Both the position numbers and the translations under genes were made by a program. The notes under the pieces were generated by a model. It saw only the letters and a list, made by a program, of their open reading frames with translations, was not told the DNA's origin and did no database searches. Positions 36,191 to 46,255 of a stretch of 64,000 bases of DNA are shown in pieces. The stretch is from Channa striata (Eukaryota > Chordata > Actinopteri > Anabantiformes > Channidae): contig CM065182.1 of the NCBI GenBank assembly GCA_033026295.1, positions 5,952,001-6,016,000 of the forward strand. Reading direction: 5' to 3'. Numbering within the stretch: position 1 is the stretch's first letter; each line of letters opens with the position of its first letter.

Positions 36191-36850
36191 AACTACTTTG
36201 ACAATTTCAAAGTAGTCATATTTCAAGCGCAAATGCCAAATATTCTATGGTTCCAGCTACAGTATGATGTGAGATTCCAGGCTGAAACCATTTCTCTCTG
36301 TTATCTTTCTGTCAAATATTTGCAATAGTGATCTGAACACCTGAAGACATCAAACTGAATTCTGGGATATTCCTCACTATTGGCTTTCAAAGATGAAATA
36401 ATTTAAAAATCCCACCACTGAAAATATTGAAAATAATTAATGGAAGTGTTGCTGATTCCTGTTCACAGGAATTCCTTCCTAATTCATGAGGACACGAACA
36501 CACACACACACACAAACACACACGAAAGCTACCCCAAAGGGAAGGAAGAACGTCGGGCAGGATAAGAGAACGACTCTGCCGCTGCCTCTCAAGCAGGTCT
36601 TTGTATCTTGGCTTTGTTCTCAGACAAACGCCAAGCAAAGAGAAAGGATCTATTCATCTTTTTGGGATTCCGTCTCTTCATATCTGTGTGTTTCCACCCT
36701 CCTCTGCCTGTTGTTTTTTTTTTTCTTCAAACTCCTGGCAATCCAATCAAGATATTGGTGACCCAGTGGTGGCTGAGACGCGTCCATGCCAAGGTGGAAT
36801 CAAATCTGATGCCACCCTAAAGCCTCCGTAGGCCACAGCAGCATTGTTAT

Positions 36851-36853
<3 letters not shown>

Positions 36854-36883
<30 letters not shown>
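36854..36883. repeat. (GT)15 microsatellite
   Basis: Perfect dinucleotide tract in NSG2 intron 2. Confidence 0.95.
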
Positions 36884-36884
<1 letters not shown>

Positions 36885-37489
36885 ACGGGTGAACTTTGCT
36901 TCAAAGCCCTCGGTCGCTGCGTCCCACCCCTGTGCAGTACATATCCCGAGGTAACCCCGTAGCCGGGGAGGTCACACACTCATCAGGCAGCATCAGCGTG
37001 AAAATAGCTGGGTCGCATTTGTAAAGCTGCTCAGAACCAGACCGCTGATCTGGATACCAGTCAGGTCACATGACCCCATAAACCTCGCTTTAGCTTTAAA
37101 CGACAGACAGAATGAAACTGGTCTGAGATTCTGAAAGCCAGATAAAAGCTGATTAACATTTAACACTCTCTGGTCAAAAACAACAACCTTAAACTGAGTG
37201 AGATTATGGAGTCATCACAAAGATTAAATTATCGAATATTCCGGCATGAATTGCTACAACAATCTCATTTTCCTTTAAGTTCTAATCCTTAGGAGTTAAA
37301 GTCTGGCTGCTCATTTGTGTTAGTGCTGCCCTTTTGTGAAGCTTTTCTATTTTGATTATCATATTGATGAAAAATATAGATTATTTTGTCATAGCAAATG
37401 GGACGATAAGACAATTTTCTTTCCTCTCTCTATTTTGTCCAGGCCCTGCCAATTTTGAACTCAGTTTTTTATGCTTCCTTAAGCTTCAT

Positions 37490-37850
37490 AACAAACTTGT
37501 ATTCCAGAGTTGGATGACCTGCTCTAGCAGCCGTCCAGCTTATACACTGGTACAGATTAGTACACAAGGGTCTTCCTGGTCTGGTCCTGGCCGTCATACC
37601 TGACTGTCCACCTACAGCAGACGTCTGATGGACCTTATGCTTTCTGCTCTCAGGACTTCGGTGGAATAATGTCTTCGAGGCCCTTCAGACTGGAAAACTT
37701 TACAAAAATAGCTTTTAAACTTTATTTTTAATGTTTTATTTCATTGTGTGTGGTTTTATTGTAATCTGTATTTCTTGTATGCGAGTTGTGTTCGTCCCTG
37801 CTGTTTTGGCCAAGACTCAACACAGACTCAACATAAATTTACTTAATGTT
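37490..37850 (+). mobile_element. Possible decayed LINE 3' end
   Basis: A stretch with a degenerate reading frame runs into TTTAAACTTTATTTTTAATG, TTTTATTGTAATCTG and CTGTTTTGGCCAAGACTC. This resembles the 3' tail of some fish L1-type elements. No intact domain is present. Confidence 0.3.
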
Positions 37851-39130
37851 TTATTCTAATGGCTGAAGTTCATACCCATACCTTTAAGCTTATTGGTACA
37901 AATGTGTAAAACTAATTGATTTTCAGAAAAGGAGGTCAGACAATACTCTTCTTCTTAATACTTCTTGTATTAAACCAAGTCAGTTATGTCTTCACAGCAA
38001 ATTCTGTGGTTCATATTTTGTCCTGCCCTTTCAACAGTTTAGATTGGCATCGTGTCCCTTGAGGTCATTTGACAAGTAATAATGTCGGGCAACATGTACA
38101 TATTAGACAAAACACTATCACCTACTATTTAGGCTCGAACACAGATCATCGGGGTCTCTTTGATTGCTAGAATCTGGAAGAATGAAGTTGTTTTTTTTTT
38201 TTAGATTATGTGTCACTGATTTACTTTCAAAGGAGATAATGGCCACCATGTTTTGGTCCCCAGTACTAAGAATACATCCATGCGTCTGACATTAGCTGCC
38301 ATGTTGGTGCATGACGCATAAAGAGTCCAAAATACAACAGACACTTGCTTCCTTACACGAAGGAACTCGTTCAACACTTTGTCTTTTGTTTGTTTCTGAG
38401 AGAGAAATGACCATAAAAAATCATGAATGACACAATACGAAGCATTATGAGGAGAAACGCTGAAAATACTGCAGTGATTGAGGAGTGTGACCAAACATGT
38501 GTTAAGTATAAAAGACGAAGTAAATGGGGAATTTCCATTAAGTGAACTGTGCCAGCCCACATCAACATCCCCAACGCTCAGATGTTTAATTACAGACTTC
38601 ATTATTTCTCTTGGCCTCTGCTGGGTTCATGCATCGATGGCCAGCAAGACAAATTCTCCCATTTAGAGCTGGAGACAAATTCAAAGATCTAGCAGCAAAC
38701 TGACCTTTACAATTCCCACACTATCACATGTAAGAACAAATGGACCAATAGGCTTTTACATATGGATTTCTGAATTTAAAAACAAAAAAAGAGGTAAATT
38801 TCCTCCAGCTAATGCAGCACCTGCACTAACAATTTCTCGGCCGGATGCTGGAGTAAGCGGCAAAAGCTGCGTCAGCTGTCAAACAGCGCATCCAAAAGCA
38901 GCGAGCAACAGCCTGCGTCTTCTGATGCCTGTAAAAATTCACAGATAGTCAACAAAACAGCACGTCGCCTCCTCTGACCTCGTTTTCTTTCAAATGTCAA
39001 CTGCAATAACTCGCAGGTACGTCACTGGAGCTTATTCTTCGTTCAGGTTATTTTCTCTGTCTGTCTATCTACCTGTTCAGGTAATCAGTAAAACCAAGCG
39101 CACACTGGAGCAGCCACTGAGTAGACTGAC

Positions 39131-39131
<1 letters not shown>

Positions 39132-39163
<32 letters not shown>
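39132..39163. repeat. (TG)16 microsatellite
   Basis: Perfect dinucleotide tract. Confidence 0.95.
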
Positions 39164-39165
<2 letters not shown>

Positions 39166-39341
39166 GTGTGAGGAGAGGGTACAGTACGTAGCAATGTTCT
39201 CAAGTCTGCTGGGACCAGTTTAATCAGTGTAAAATGACTGACAGCTCAGTGAATGTCATGTCATGAACTGGCGGCTGCTGACAGAAATTACTTGTCACGT
39301 ACACACATACGTGCTCTCATGCCAACACTGTACGCGCACGA

Positions 39342-39369
<28 letters not shown>
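39342..39369. repeat. (CA)14 microsatellite
   Basis: Perfect dinucleotide tract of opposite polarity to the one 180 bp upstream. Confidence 0.95.
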
Positions 39370-39372
<3 letters not shown>

Positions 39373-40106
39373 ATTGAAAGTGAATGAATGAAAAGCGCCA
39401 GCATGCCCGTGTGTTCTGCTGCGCGTGTGAACGCGGTGAATGACAGGTCTCCTCAGTTAACACGTATATGGAACAGGAACGGGCTGCGCCACCCTCAGCA
39501 GAATCCACGGCGAGTTCTACTCTGCACCGTGTGTTTCCGTGAGCAACAGTGGACGTCTTCTGTGAACCTTTTGACCATAACGTTCAAAAATACAGCAGGC
39601 CTAATCAGCGCTGATCCCCTGTGCTTGTTAAACTGTACAAATTGTCCGGCTTTCTATAAAAGCCAGCAACTCAGGCCTTAATGGACAATTCCTGCTCAGC
39701 TATTAAATTTGAGTGAAATGCTTTTGCTGAATTATTCCAAACCCAATAAATGAAAAAAAGAATGAGTCATTTGATAGGAAATTTGGGGATTTGTTATTAA
39801 AAAGAACCAGTAGAATGCAAGATTTTTCATTATTAATTAATCTCATTACCTTATAAAAAATAGTGTGTATCACATATTTCCAGAGCCCATGCTGCAATCC
39901 CCATTCTTTAAACAAATTGGTCACATGGTCAAGATCAACATTGCCCAAAATGTCGTTTGATGGCTACTCTATTACTAATATTATGCCCTGTACTGTTCTG
40001 TGGATCAGTTAGTAGACTAATCATAGTGTGGTGGCTTCAATTTCTAGGTTTCTGTCTTTATTTCCTAATGTTTCAAGTATTTAATCAATCACTTCCAGTA
40101 TTTAAT

Positions 40107-40149
40107 CAATCCTTCATGTTCAGGTAGGAAACCTGAACATGAAGGATTG
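40107..40149. repeat. Perfect 19-bp inverted repeat with 5-nt loop
   Basis: CAATCCTTCATGTTCAGGT at 40107-40125 and its exact complement ACCTGAACATGAAGGATTG at 40131-40149 are separated by AGGAA. It would fold as a strong hairpin in the NSG2 pre-mRNA. The stem is too short for a typical miRNA precursor. Confidence 0.95.
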
Positions 40150-40786
40150 TTTCCCCCTCCCCAAAAAAGGTCCATGTTCTGCAGCATTAATTCACCACTT
40201 CCTGCTTAAATGAATCCAGCTTGTTGTGTGACAGCTGTACGAATGAAGGCTGGGAACTAACAAACCGGTGCAATGGTGCTTTGATCTGTTGTGTCTTGGC
40301 CTCAGAGTCGAAACGTGGGATCATATAGGTGCAAAATGAAATCATCACACTGTCACTGTTGCCTTGGAGCGAGTCTTAGGTGCCTTCACATGTAAGTCAG
40401 TGTGTGTGTGTATGTGCAATGAGTGCAGCTCTATGTCCCTAACCTCATACAAACGCCAATATGCTCCACGTTGCACTGCCACCATGGTAACAGGATTAAC
40501 GTGCGGCGCTGCGCTTACTATGGGATGTCGCGATGATGAATGACAAACTGTCTGGCACCAAATCTGTCTCCTAATCTCAGCTGGAAAAACAAAGGGCAGA
40601 CAGCTGAGATGAATGGACGTGTGAATGGAGACGAGTGTGTTTGTGTGTGTGTTGGAAGGAGGAGGGGGAGGGCGGGTATTTAGCATAAAAGCATTTGAGA
40701 ATGGCACAGGTCAACAACATCAATCCGTCAACAACAGGAAGAAAAAAAAACCCACTTTCAGGCACACACATGCAGCAGTTTCTCAC

Positions 40787-40915
40787 CTTGTCAGGCGCTT
40801 GGCTCTGGAGGCTGCCAACATCCAGCGGAGTGATGAGGGGCACATTCTGAAAGCCGTCCTCCACGCTCACAGGTTTGGCCCCTTTGTCCTGAAGATTACT
40901 CCCCAGTTTCACCAT
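40787..40915 (-). CDS. NSG2: NSG2 coding exon 1 (residues 1-43)
   Basis: This exon encodes the cytoplasmic N-terminus, starting MVKLGSNLQDKG and ending SQAPDK. The start ATG (40915-40913) has A at -3 and G at +4, a good Kozak context, and matches the start of NSG family proteins. The donor is GTGAGA directly after the AAG codon (phase 0). The exon continues 5' as UTR to a likely acceptor at 40966 (TGTGTGCAG after a C/T-rich run), so the full exon is about 40787-40965. The acceptor is my choice between two nearby AGs. Confidence 0.93.
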
Positions 40916-41257
40916 CTTTCACCCGCCCTGGTTCTATATTCCCTGGATTTCCCTGCAGGCTGCTCCTGCACACAGGAGTTGTTGGGGGGAAAAGGATGCG
41001 TTTCAGGTCAGTGGAACCTGGCAGCTAACAGGAAATGAAATGGGACCCCTGAGCTGAAGTGCACACTGTCTGAACAAATGTTGGCAAATGAACGAATGAT
41101 TTTAGTGACAAAACACTGGAGAAAAAAGAACAATGTGTCTGCATCCGACTGTGAACATTAAATATAAAAACCAAAGTGATGAGGGCTCCTGCTTTCTCAT
41201 GCACATATATATAACATCAGCAAAGACATAAATCCATGTTTAAAAGCGGTAACTCAC

Positions 41258-41600
41258 AGCGGATCGTCCTTGTCCGTGCGTCTCCTCTGCGCTGCGGCAG
41301 CGTCGGTGTCCGGACGGATGAGGAGCAGCTGAAGCTGGAGGCTGCGGCGCTGCGGGGAGCTGATGCTGCGGGGAAAGCAACGCGGCGCCGCCGGAGACAA
41401 ACTGGACGTCTGGGTGGCAGCTCTCCTAGCAGCAGGCAGCCCGAGCCCGGAATCCACGCACAGCCTGTTCCTCCGCGTGTGCTGCTACACCCAGACCGAG
41501 CGCAGGAGCCGCCGCTAGGGGGATTCTCCCTCCCCGCCCCTCCCGCTGTAGTTCGTTCGTTCGTTCGTTCGTTTGTTTGGCCGGAGTCGGAGCCGAATTA
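41258..41600 (-). other. NSG2: NSG2 non-coding exon 1 (5' UTR, start uncertain)
   Basis: A consensus donor GTGAGT sits at 41251-41257 on the minus strand, just after CpG-rich DNA that precedes the coding start exon by a short intron of about 292 bp (40966-41257). No other splice-compatible upstream exon is evident. The 5' boundary is not determined; 41600 only marks the far edge of the CpG-rich block. Confidence 0.55.
41551..41574. repeat. (GTTC)n tetranucleotide repeat in the NSG2 promoter
   Basis: About five perfect GTTC/TTCG units run into GTTTGTTTGG. The tract lies inside the CpG-rich promoter block, so its length could vary near the transcription start. Confidence 0.9.
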
Positions 41601-42014
41601 ATGGTGCCTTCCACGGCTCCTCGTAAACGCCAGCACCCGGGCTGAGTGGTTGGAAAGGAGGCTGGAGGAATTTGTAGAAATATTCTCGACCGTGAAATTA
41701 AACATATGGCAAAATTCTACGTAGTCGCATTTTTATTGAATGTAAGTTAAATGTTGTTTTCACAGGGTAGCAAAGAACCCGGATCCCTGGTTACCGGCAT
41801 CAGGTGTTATTAGTCAGTCAGACGCTGGAAGGTACCATCGTCCATAAGTGTGGAAATAGGGGAAGATAAAGTCAAGTGGTATCTTCCACCTTTTGATCGG
41901 CTAAACACAGCTGATCCACTGAGAACCGCTGGGGTTTCGAAGGAGAAGTTCATTTTTCCTACGTTACTTCAAAGCATCGTAAAACACGTGTCGCCGGAAA
42001 GAGCGAGTTTGGTG

Positions 42015-42034
42015 CTGCAGCGCCACCTGGCGGC
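42015..42034. promoter_or_regulatory. CTCF-like motif candidate
   Basis: CTGCAGCGCCACCTGGCGGC resembles the CCASYAGRKGGC core with one mismatch. It lies between the two genes. A pattern match only. Confidence 0.3.
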
Positions 42035-42416
42035 TCAGTCAGTGACACACACGTCTGACACACGAATAATCTGACAAGATGAGTGAGAGCATGAAACCCA
42101 CTTACAGACTGTAGGTGAGAAGTTTATCTGATTTCAGCCGTGGCTCACATCAAAGAAATTTGACAAGCTCGAATTCTAAATGGAATAAATAAATGGCTTC
42201 TATGTTTTAAATAATCAAAACCAAACTAAAATGAGGACATTTGTGTGATCAACTTCTTCTTGTCGGCTGTGGCTTGTGACCCTCCTCTGTCAGTGTCATT
42301 TCTGTACAATCAGACTGGCTTTCAGTCCATAGGTAACACTAACCGGCTGTATCCGACTGACGCATTCCGTTGAGCACTGGATGCAGATGAGCCAGTGCAA
42401 ACGTCTGAGAGCTGGC

Positions 42417-42632
42417 CTACACTGAAGCAGTCATGCCCCACGTCTCCTCTTTCTGGTTTGGTGACTCTGGCAGTTGTTGTTTGCAGGCGTCTTTCTGTCT
42501 CGTCAGCAAGTCCATGCAGGACTTTGTGGAGTTGGTGAAGTTTGCTGCCACCTCCTGGAGCTGCTTCCTGAACCAGACAGCACTGTCACAGAGATGCTGA
42601 CTGTCCCACACTCTTCCTGGTTCATGACCCAT
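42417..42632 (-). CDS. Unidentified 71-codon ORF or terminal exon
   Basis: I do not recognise this protein. The ORF runs from an ATG directly after an in-frame TAA to a TAG stop. Its middle reads FRKQLQEVAANFTNST and then CMDLLTRQKDACKQQL, an amphipathic helix- or coiled-coil-like pattern with a polar tail ending EETWGMTASV. The composition looks more like real coding sequence than its neighbours. A possible acceptor (TCTCTGTGACAG) lies inside, so it may be the last exon of a spliced gene starting at the residues AVWF. No polyadenylation signal is evident within 300 bp. It could be chance. Confidence 0.3.
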   Translation of the reverse strand: MGHEPGRVWDSQHLCDSAVWFRKQLQEVAANFTNSTKSCMDLLTRQKDACKQQLPESPNQKEETWGMTASV

Positions 42633-43797
42633 TTAGGTTCCCGGAGGACGACTAAAACACACCAGTTTTCCAAGTGAAAACGTGCTGAACATCCCACTGG
42701 GACCTGTGAAGCAAAGCCCACCATAACCAAAGTCTGAACACTGAGCAGACGAGGGAGCGACATGCACAGATTTTTAACTTGTGATGTTAATCCAAGCTCA
42801 ACTTAACCCTGCCCAGATTAAGCATAAAGGAATCGAACAACTAAACATGTTCCCGCAGCTGGTATTAACAGCAGCTGATGACAGCGTTAGTCTATTCTGT
42901 TTAAGGACGTGAAGGACACGTATATCCCTGTTTGTCCTTTGCAAATTGACGGCTGCACAAATGGATTATTTTCCCATCAGTCTTTTCAACCATTACACCA
43001 TGTGCCACTCGGAACCTTAGTGACTCTCGCTATCAAGCTTCCTCTGGTTTTTTGTCTCATACGGCAACAGAACTTAAATGTTTTATGCGTTGTTGAGTTC
43101 AGCCTTTAGGTAGATATTGGCAAGATGTTTTTTTGTCCCAAAGCTATGTTACATACTTCAGACTGGACCAAATTTTCATATCAACAAATCCACGTGATCT
43201 GATGATAATCAGATGACGTTGCTTTCTATATGGAGAACACACACGCCAGCCAAGCGACCCACAGAGCACGATGCAGCCAGCTGGTGGTGTCACTGAGTAA
43301 TCCGTCAGTTGTCCCAGTTTTTTCTGGAATTTGAGAAAAACAAATGACCCAGTCAACACTTACAGCTACAGAAGCATATTTCTGCCTCCGCGAGCGAATG
43401 AGTGGATGCGTGACTTGAACATGAGCCTTGAACTGAGCATTTAACATCAGTCGTCATTTAGACTTTGAATAAACAGAGAAAGATTTATACTGTATGTGCT
43501 TTACTTCATTCGGCGGGCAACACACACTCCTTTTTCACACGACTAGGATCACAGAAAAAAGGGGAAATCCACCAGGCACTGTAGATGTACAGATGCGTTT
43601 AATGGCAGCAGTTTGTTATTTCCTGTAGGATTAATTATACACAGCGTGAACTCCCCCTGCAAGTTTAAACATATGGACTTAATATTTTTACCTAACTAAT
43701 TAAAAGGTCCTGTTTCAGAATTTTCCTTAAGGACGGTCCATTGTCAGCTTTACCGTCAGCCTCACTCTGACCTCCCATAATTTAGGCACACAAATCA

Positions 43798-43825
43798 TTT
43801 ATTTTCATCACAGTTAAGATTTATT
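43798..43825 (-). promoter_or_regulatory. CPEB4 distal polyadenylation signals (two AATAAA)
   Basis: AATAAA on the minus strand at 43820-43825 and 43798-43803, followed by TTTGTGTGCC and GGGAGGTCAGAGTGAGG downstream. Together they are a convincing 3' end in intergenic transition DNA. Confidence 0.65.
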
Positions 43826-44910
43826 TCATTCAACATTTCACATTACAAATATTTAAAAATTATGCATACTGTTATAAATAGTTGGCTGCAAACAATTAAA
43901 TAACATTAGATTTTTCTTTTTCGTTTCACTAGCACTTCTACAGACCAACTCCTAGAAATATGGACATATCCGTATTACATAACTTAATTAGAAAGGAAAA
44001 TACAAAAATAGGAACTTATAAAGTGAAATGACAATAAAAATTAAGGTGATATCTTAAGTAAAAAATGCTATTAATAAATACAACAACCTTCCCATACACA
44101 GTTAAAAACTATTGAAATCTTGCCATTAAGTAACATCATTAACAGACAAATATTTAAATATTTATTTTCCTTCAGAAAATGTGAACCATATATTGTGGAG
44201 CACAATATAGCAATTAGTAAAAACTAGACACTTTAACATATTAAAAGCTTCACCTCAAAAATATAACAAAAATCTGATCAAAATTATAAAAATCAATTAT
44301 ACATTCCAATTAAAAATATACCAATAAACAGCTAAATACATTGTTGACCTAATAATTACAATGCAATCAATCACAGTAGCTTAAAATAAACAAAATAAGC
44401 AAATGAGCACAAAACCTTTAATGTTTTAAAAATAACTTCAATCATTTATATTAGTACAAATAGTTTGATTTCTTTTCTTTTTTTACAAACACCAGCATGA
44501 AAAGGATTACAATAACAGTAGAAAATGACTGTGAAAAACATATTAACATCTTCTTTAATTAAATGTCTGCAATTAAAAATGGCATTAAAGAATTACATTG
44601 CAAAGAGTCTTTATCTGGAAAAAGGTTCAAAAGAAGTATTGCACATAACAACTTGAAGTTAACTTGCAACATTTACCACATTCAAGTCTTTAAGCTCCCC
44701 TTCCTCCAGATAGGTCTATATAAGATCACCTCGACAGACAGCGGGGATGAGTTCTCAAGTCTTTTAAAACAGTGTTCGATAAGGATGCTCAAAGTCCTGC
44801 ACTGCCGAATCGGTTTGAAAACTTAAGTTTCGCTCGTGTTTCTCGTCTTATCTCTCTGTCGTGTGCATCCTGCAGAGGTCTGCAAATGGGTAAGCGAGGA
44901 GATCGATATG

Positions 44911-44990
44911 TGGGGAGGGGGAGGAGGTGGTGGTGGGGGAAGGTGGGGGTGGGGGCGGGGGGGGTGAGGTGTGAGTGGGTTTGGGGGTGT
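44911..44990 (+). repeat. G-rich tract (C-rich in CPEB4 mRNA)
   Basis: Runs of four to eight G separated by short spacers (GGGGAGGGGGAGG, GGTGGGGGTGGGGGCGGGG). The plus strand could form G-quadruplexes. The CPEB4 transcript would carry the C-rich complement. Confidence 0.85.
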
Positions 44991-46216
44991 CCTTAACAAC
45001 TTAATAGTTGAGAAACATTTGGTGCACACCACAACAATTAGTTTTAATAGCTAATTCATGTACTTGTCATTTTCTCTTTTTTGTCATGCATGCTAAGGAT
45101 TACAATAGGTGCTAGTTGGCAAGTTCAAGAATATATATATATATATATTTATATACTTTTTTCAAATATTAAAATATCTAAACACCAAACATCCACTCTT
45201 TTGATACGAGATTCCGCGTTAAGCGTGAACCAAATTTTGCATTCTCCTTATAGTGAGTTCTACTCCATCTGTGGAGAGGAAACCAGGACAGAAGTTACCA
45301 TTTCCAACTAGTATAGCCATGTTTAGAGACGTTAACATTGAAATTTTAAATTGCAGCTCGTTTTTTCTTCTTCTTTTTTTTTTTTCTCGCCATGCTGTTA
45401 TTGACCAGATTGACTAGAAACATCTAGTGTATGAAAAGCTAAGACCAAGAGAGCAATACACTTTGGTCTCTCCTCTGCAGATCTGAAGTCGCATCAACAC
45501 AAGTGCGCACTTAGTTGTAAAGATTCCTCAGCACTGAAATGTATAAAAAGCATAATTGAAAATAATATATATTGAAATCACTCAACTTTTTTTTCTTAAA
45601 ATGAACATTTCCAAATATGCAGATCTCTCAGTAACAAAAGTACAAAAGCTACCTTTCACAATGTGAAAAATTGAGGTATTGCAAAAAGGAGTTTCCCCAT
45701 TTGTGAAAAATGTGCCTAAAATGACTGTTGGAAAAAGAAAAATATTTAGAAAAGTAGTGCATAATAAATGTTTTTATGTGCATGACAAAATAATTTAGCT
45801 AGAAAACACTGTACCAAAAATCAGCAGGCCATGTATAAAATAATCTTTTTTTTTCATCTCATTTTAACAGCAAATTCTTCAAAGTTTTGAACTTCTAAAA
45901 TGCTCACCCACCACACCCACAAAACTAATGTCCAGGGTGCAAAACTGGTGCAATGACACCACGCCGATATGAGGATTCTCACTAGTGTGTATAATAATCA
46001 AGTTTCTGTACTAACTCCCTGACATATTTAAATGCTCGGCTAGTAGGACGCCACTGAAACGGCAAACGAATGTGAGGATTTTACTTTCGCCATGTGAATG
46101 CGCACTTTATCCTAAAATTTTCCTAAACGCACAGACCTACTCGAGAAGAAAGAAAGAGCTAGTGCCCACCGGCGTGCACTTCCACTTTAAGCTATGCAGT
46201 GTGTGAGGCCTTGGGT

Positions 46217-46222
<6 letters not shown>

Positions 46223-46254
<32 letters not shown>
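46223..46254. repeat. (GT)16 microsatellite in the CPEB4 3' UTR
   Basis: Perfect GT tract; (AC)16 in the CPEB4 mRNA. Confidence 0.95.

Positions 46255-46255
<1 letters not shown>

Larger units (their letters stand above)
29867..40786 (-). other. NSG2 intron 2 (10.9 kb)
   Basis: Holds MITE and retroposon fragments, a 33-bp tandem duplication at 31.7 kb, a possible LINE tail at 37.5-37.8 kb, GT/CA microsatellites and a perfect 19-bp hairpin at 40107-40149. A GC-richer stretch at 32.56-33.1 kb has a 180-codon ORF without family features. No exon is supported. Confidence 0.8.
6400..41600 (-). other. NSG2: NSG2 gene (whole transcription unit)
   Basis: The gene encodes neuronal vesicle trafficking-associated protein 2 (HMP19), a small single-pass membrane protein of Golgi and endosomal vesicles in neurons, related to NSG1/NEEP21 and calcyon. 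Four coding exons (43 + 37 + 37 + 65 codons, all phase 0) join to 182 residues; human NSG2 is about 171 and NSG1 about 185 as I recall. Seen in the sequence: N-terminus MVKLGSNLQDKG, the block VEDGFQNVPLITPLD, a hydrophobic segment at residues 81-101 ending FLVVYK, and a C-terminal domain with Cys110, Cys121 and RFYTVISHYSMAKQ. All junctions are GT-AG. A non-coding exon lies in a CpG-rich promoter region. Introns are about 0.3, 10.9, 19.6 and 2.2 kb. NSG2 is favoured over NSG1 by the N-terminus, the YKAFTYDHACP block, and CPEB4 as neighbour. Outer ends of the transcript are estimates. Confidence 0.93.
41258..41650 (-). promoter_or_regulatory. CpG-rich promoter region of NSG2
   Basis: A dense cluster of CpG dinucleotides stands out from the CpG-poor surroundings, directly upstream of the NSG2 coding exon. 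It contains GC boxes (CCCCGCCCCTCCC near 41533-41545) and a tetranucleotide repeat. No TATA box is clear, as is common for CpG-type neuronal promoters. Confidence 0.6.
41650..43780. other. Intergenic region between NSG2 promoter and CPEB4 3' end
   Basis: A short gap of about 2.1 kb. It contains a CTCF-like motif (42015-42034), a coding-looking 71-codon ORF on the minus strand (42417-42632) and a weak exon-like segment near 43250-43324. By my recollection of synteny this is where C5orf47 lies in mammals. Confidence 0.6.

Noticed and set aside
40107..40149. microRNA precursor
   Set aside because: The stem is only 19 bp with a 5-nt loop, shorter than a normal pre-miRNA, and the flanks do not extend pairing.
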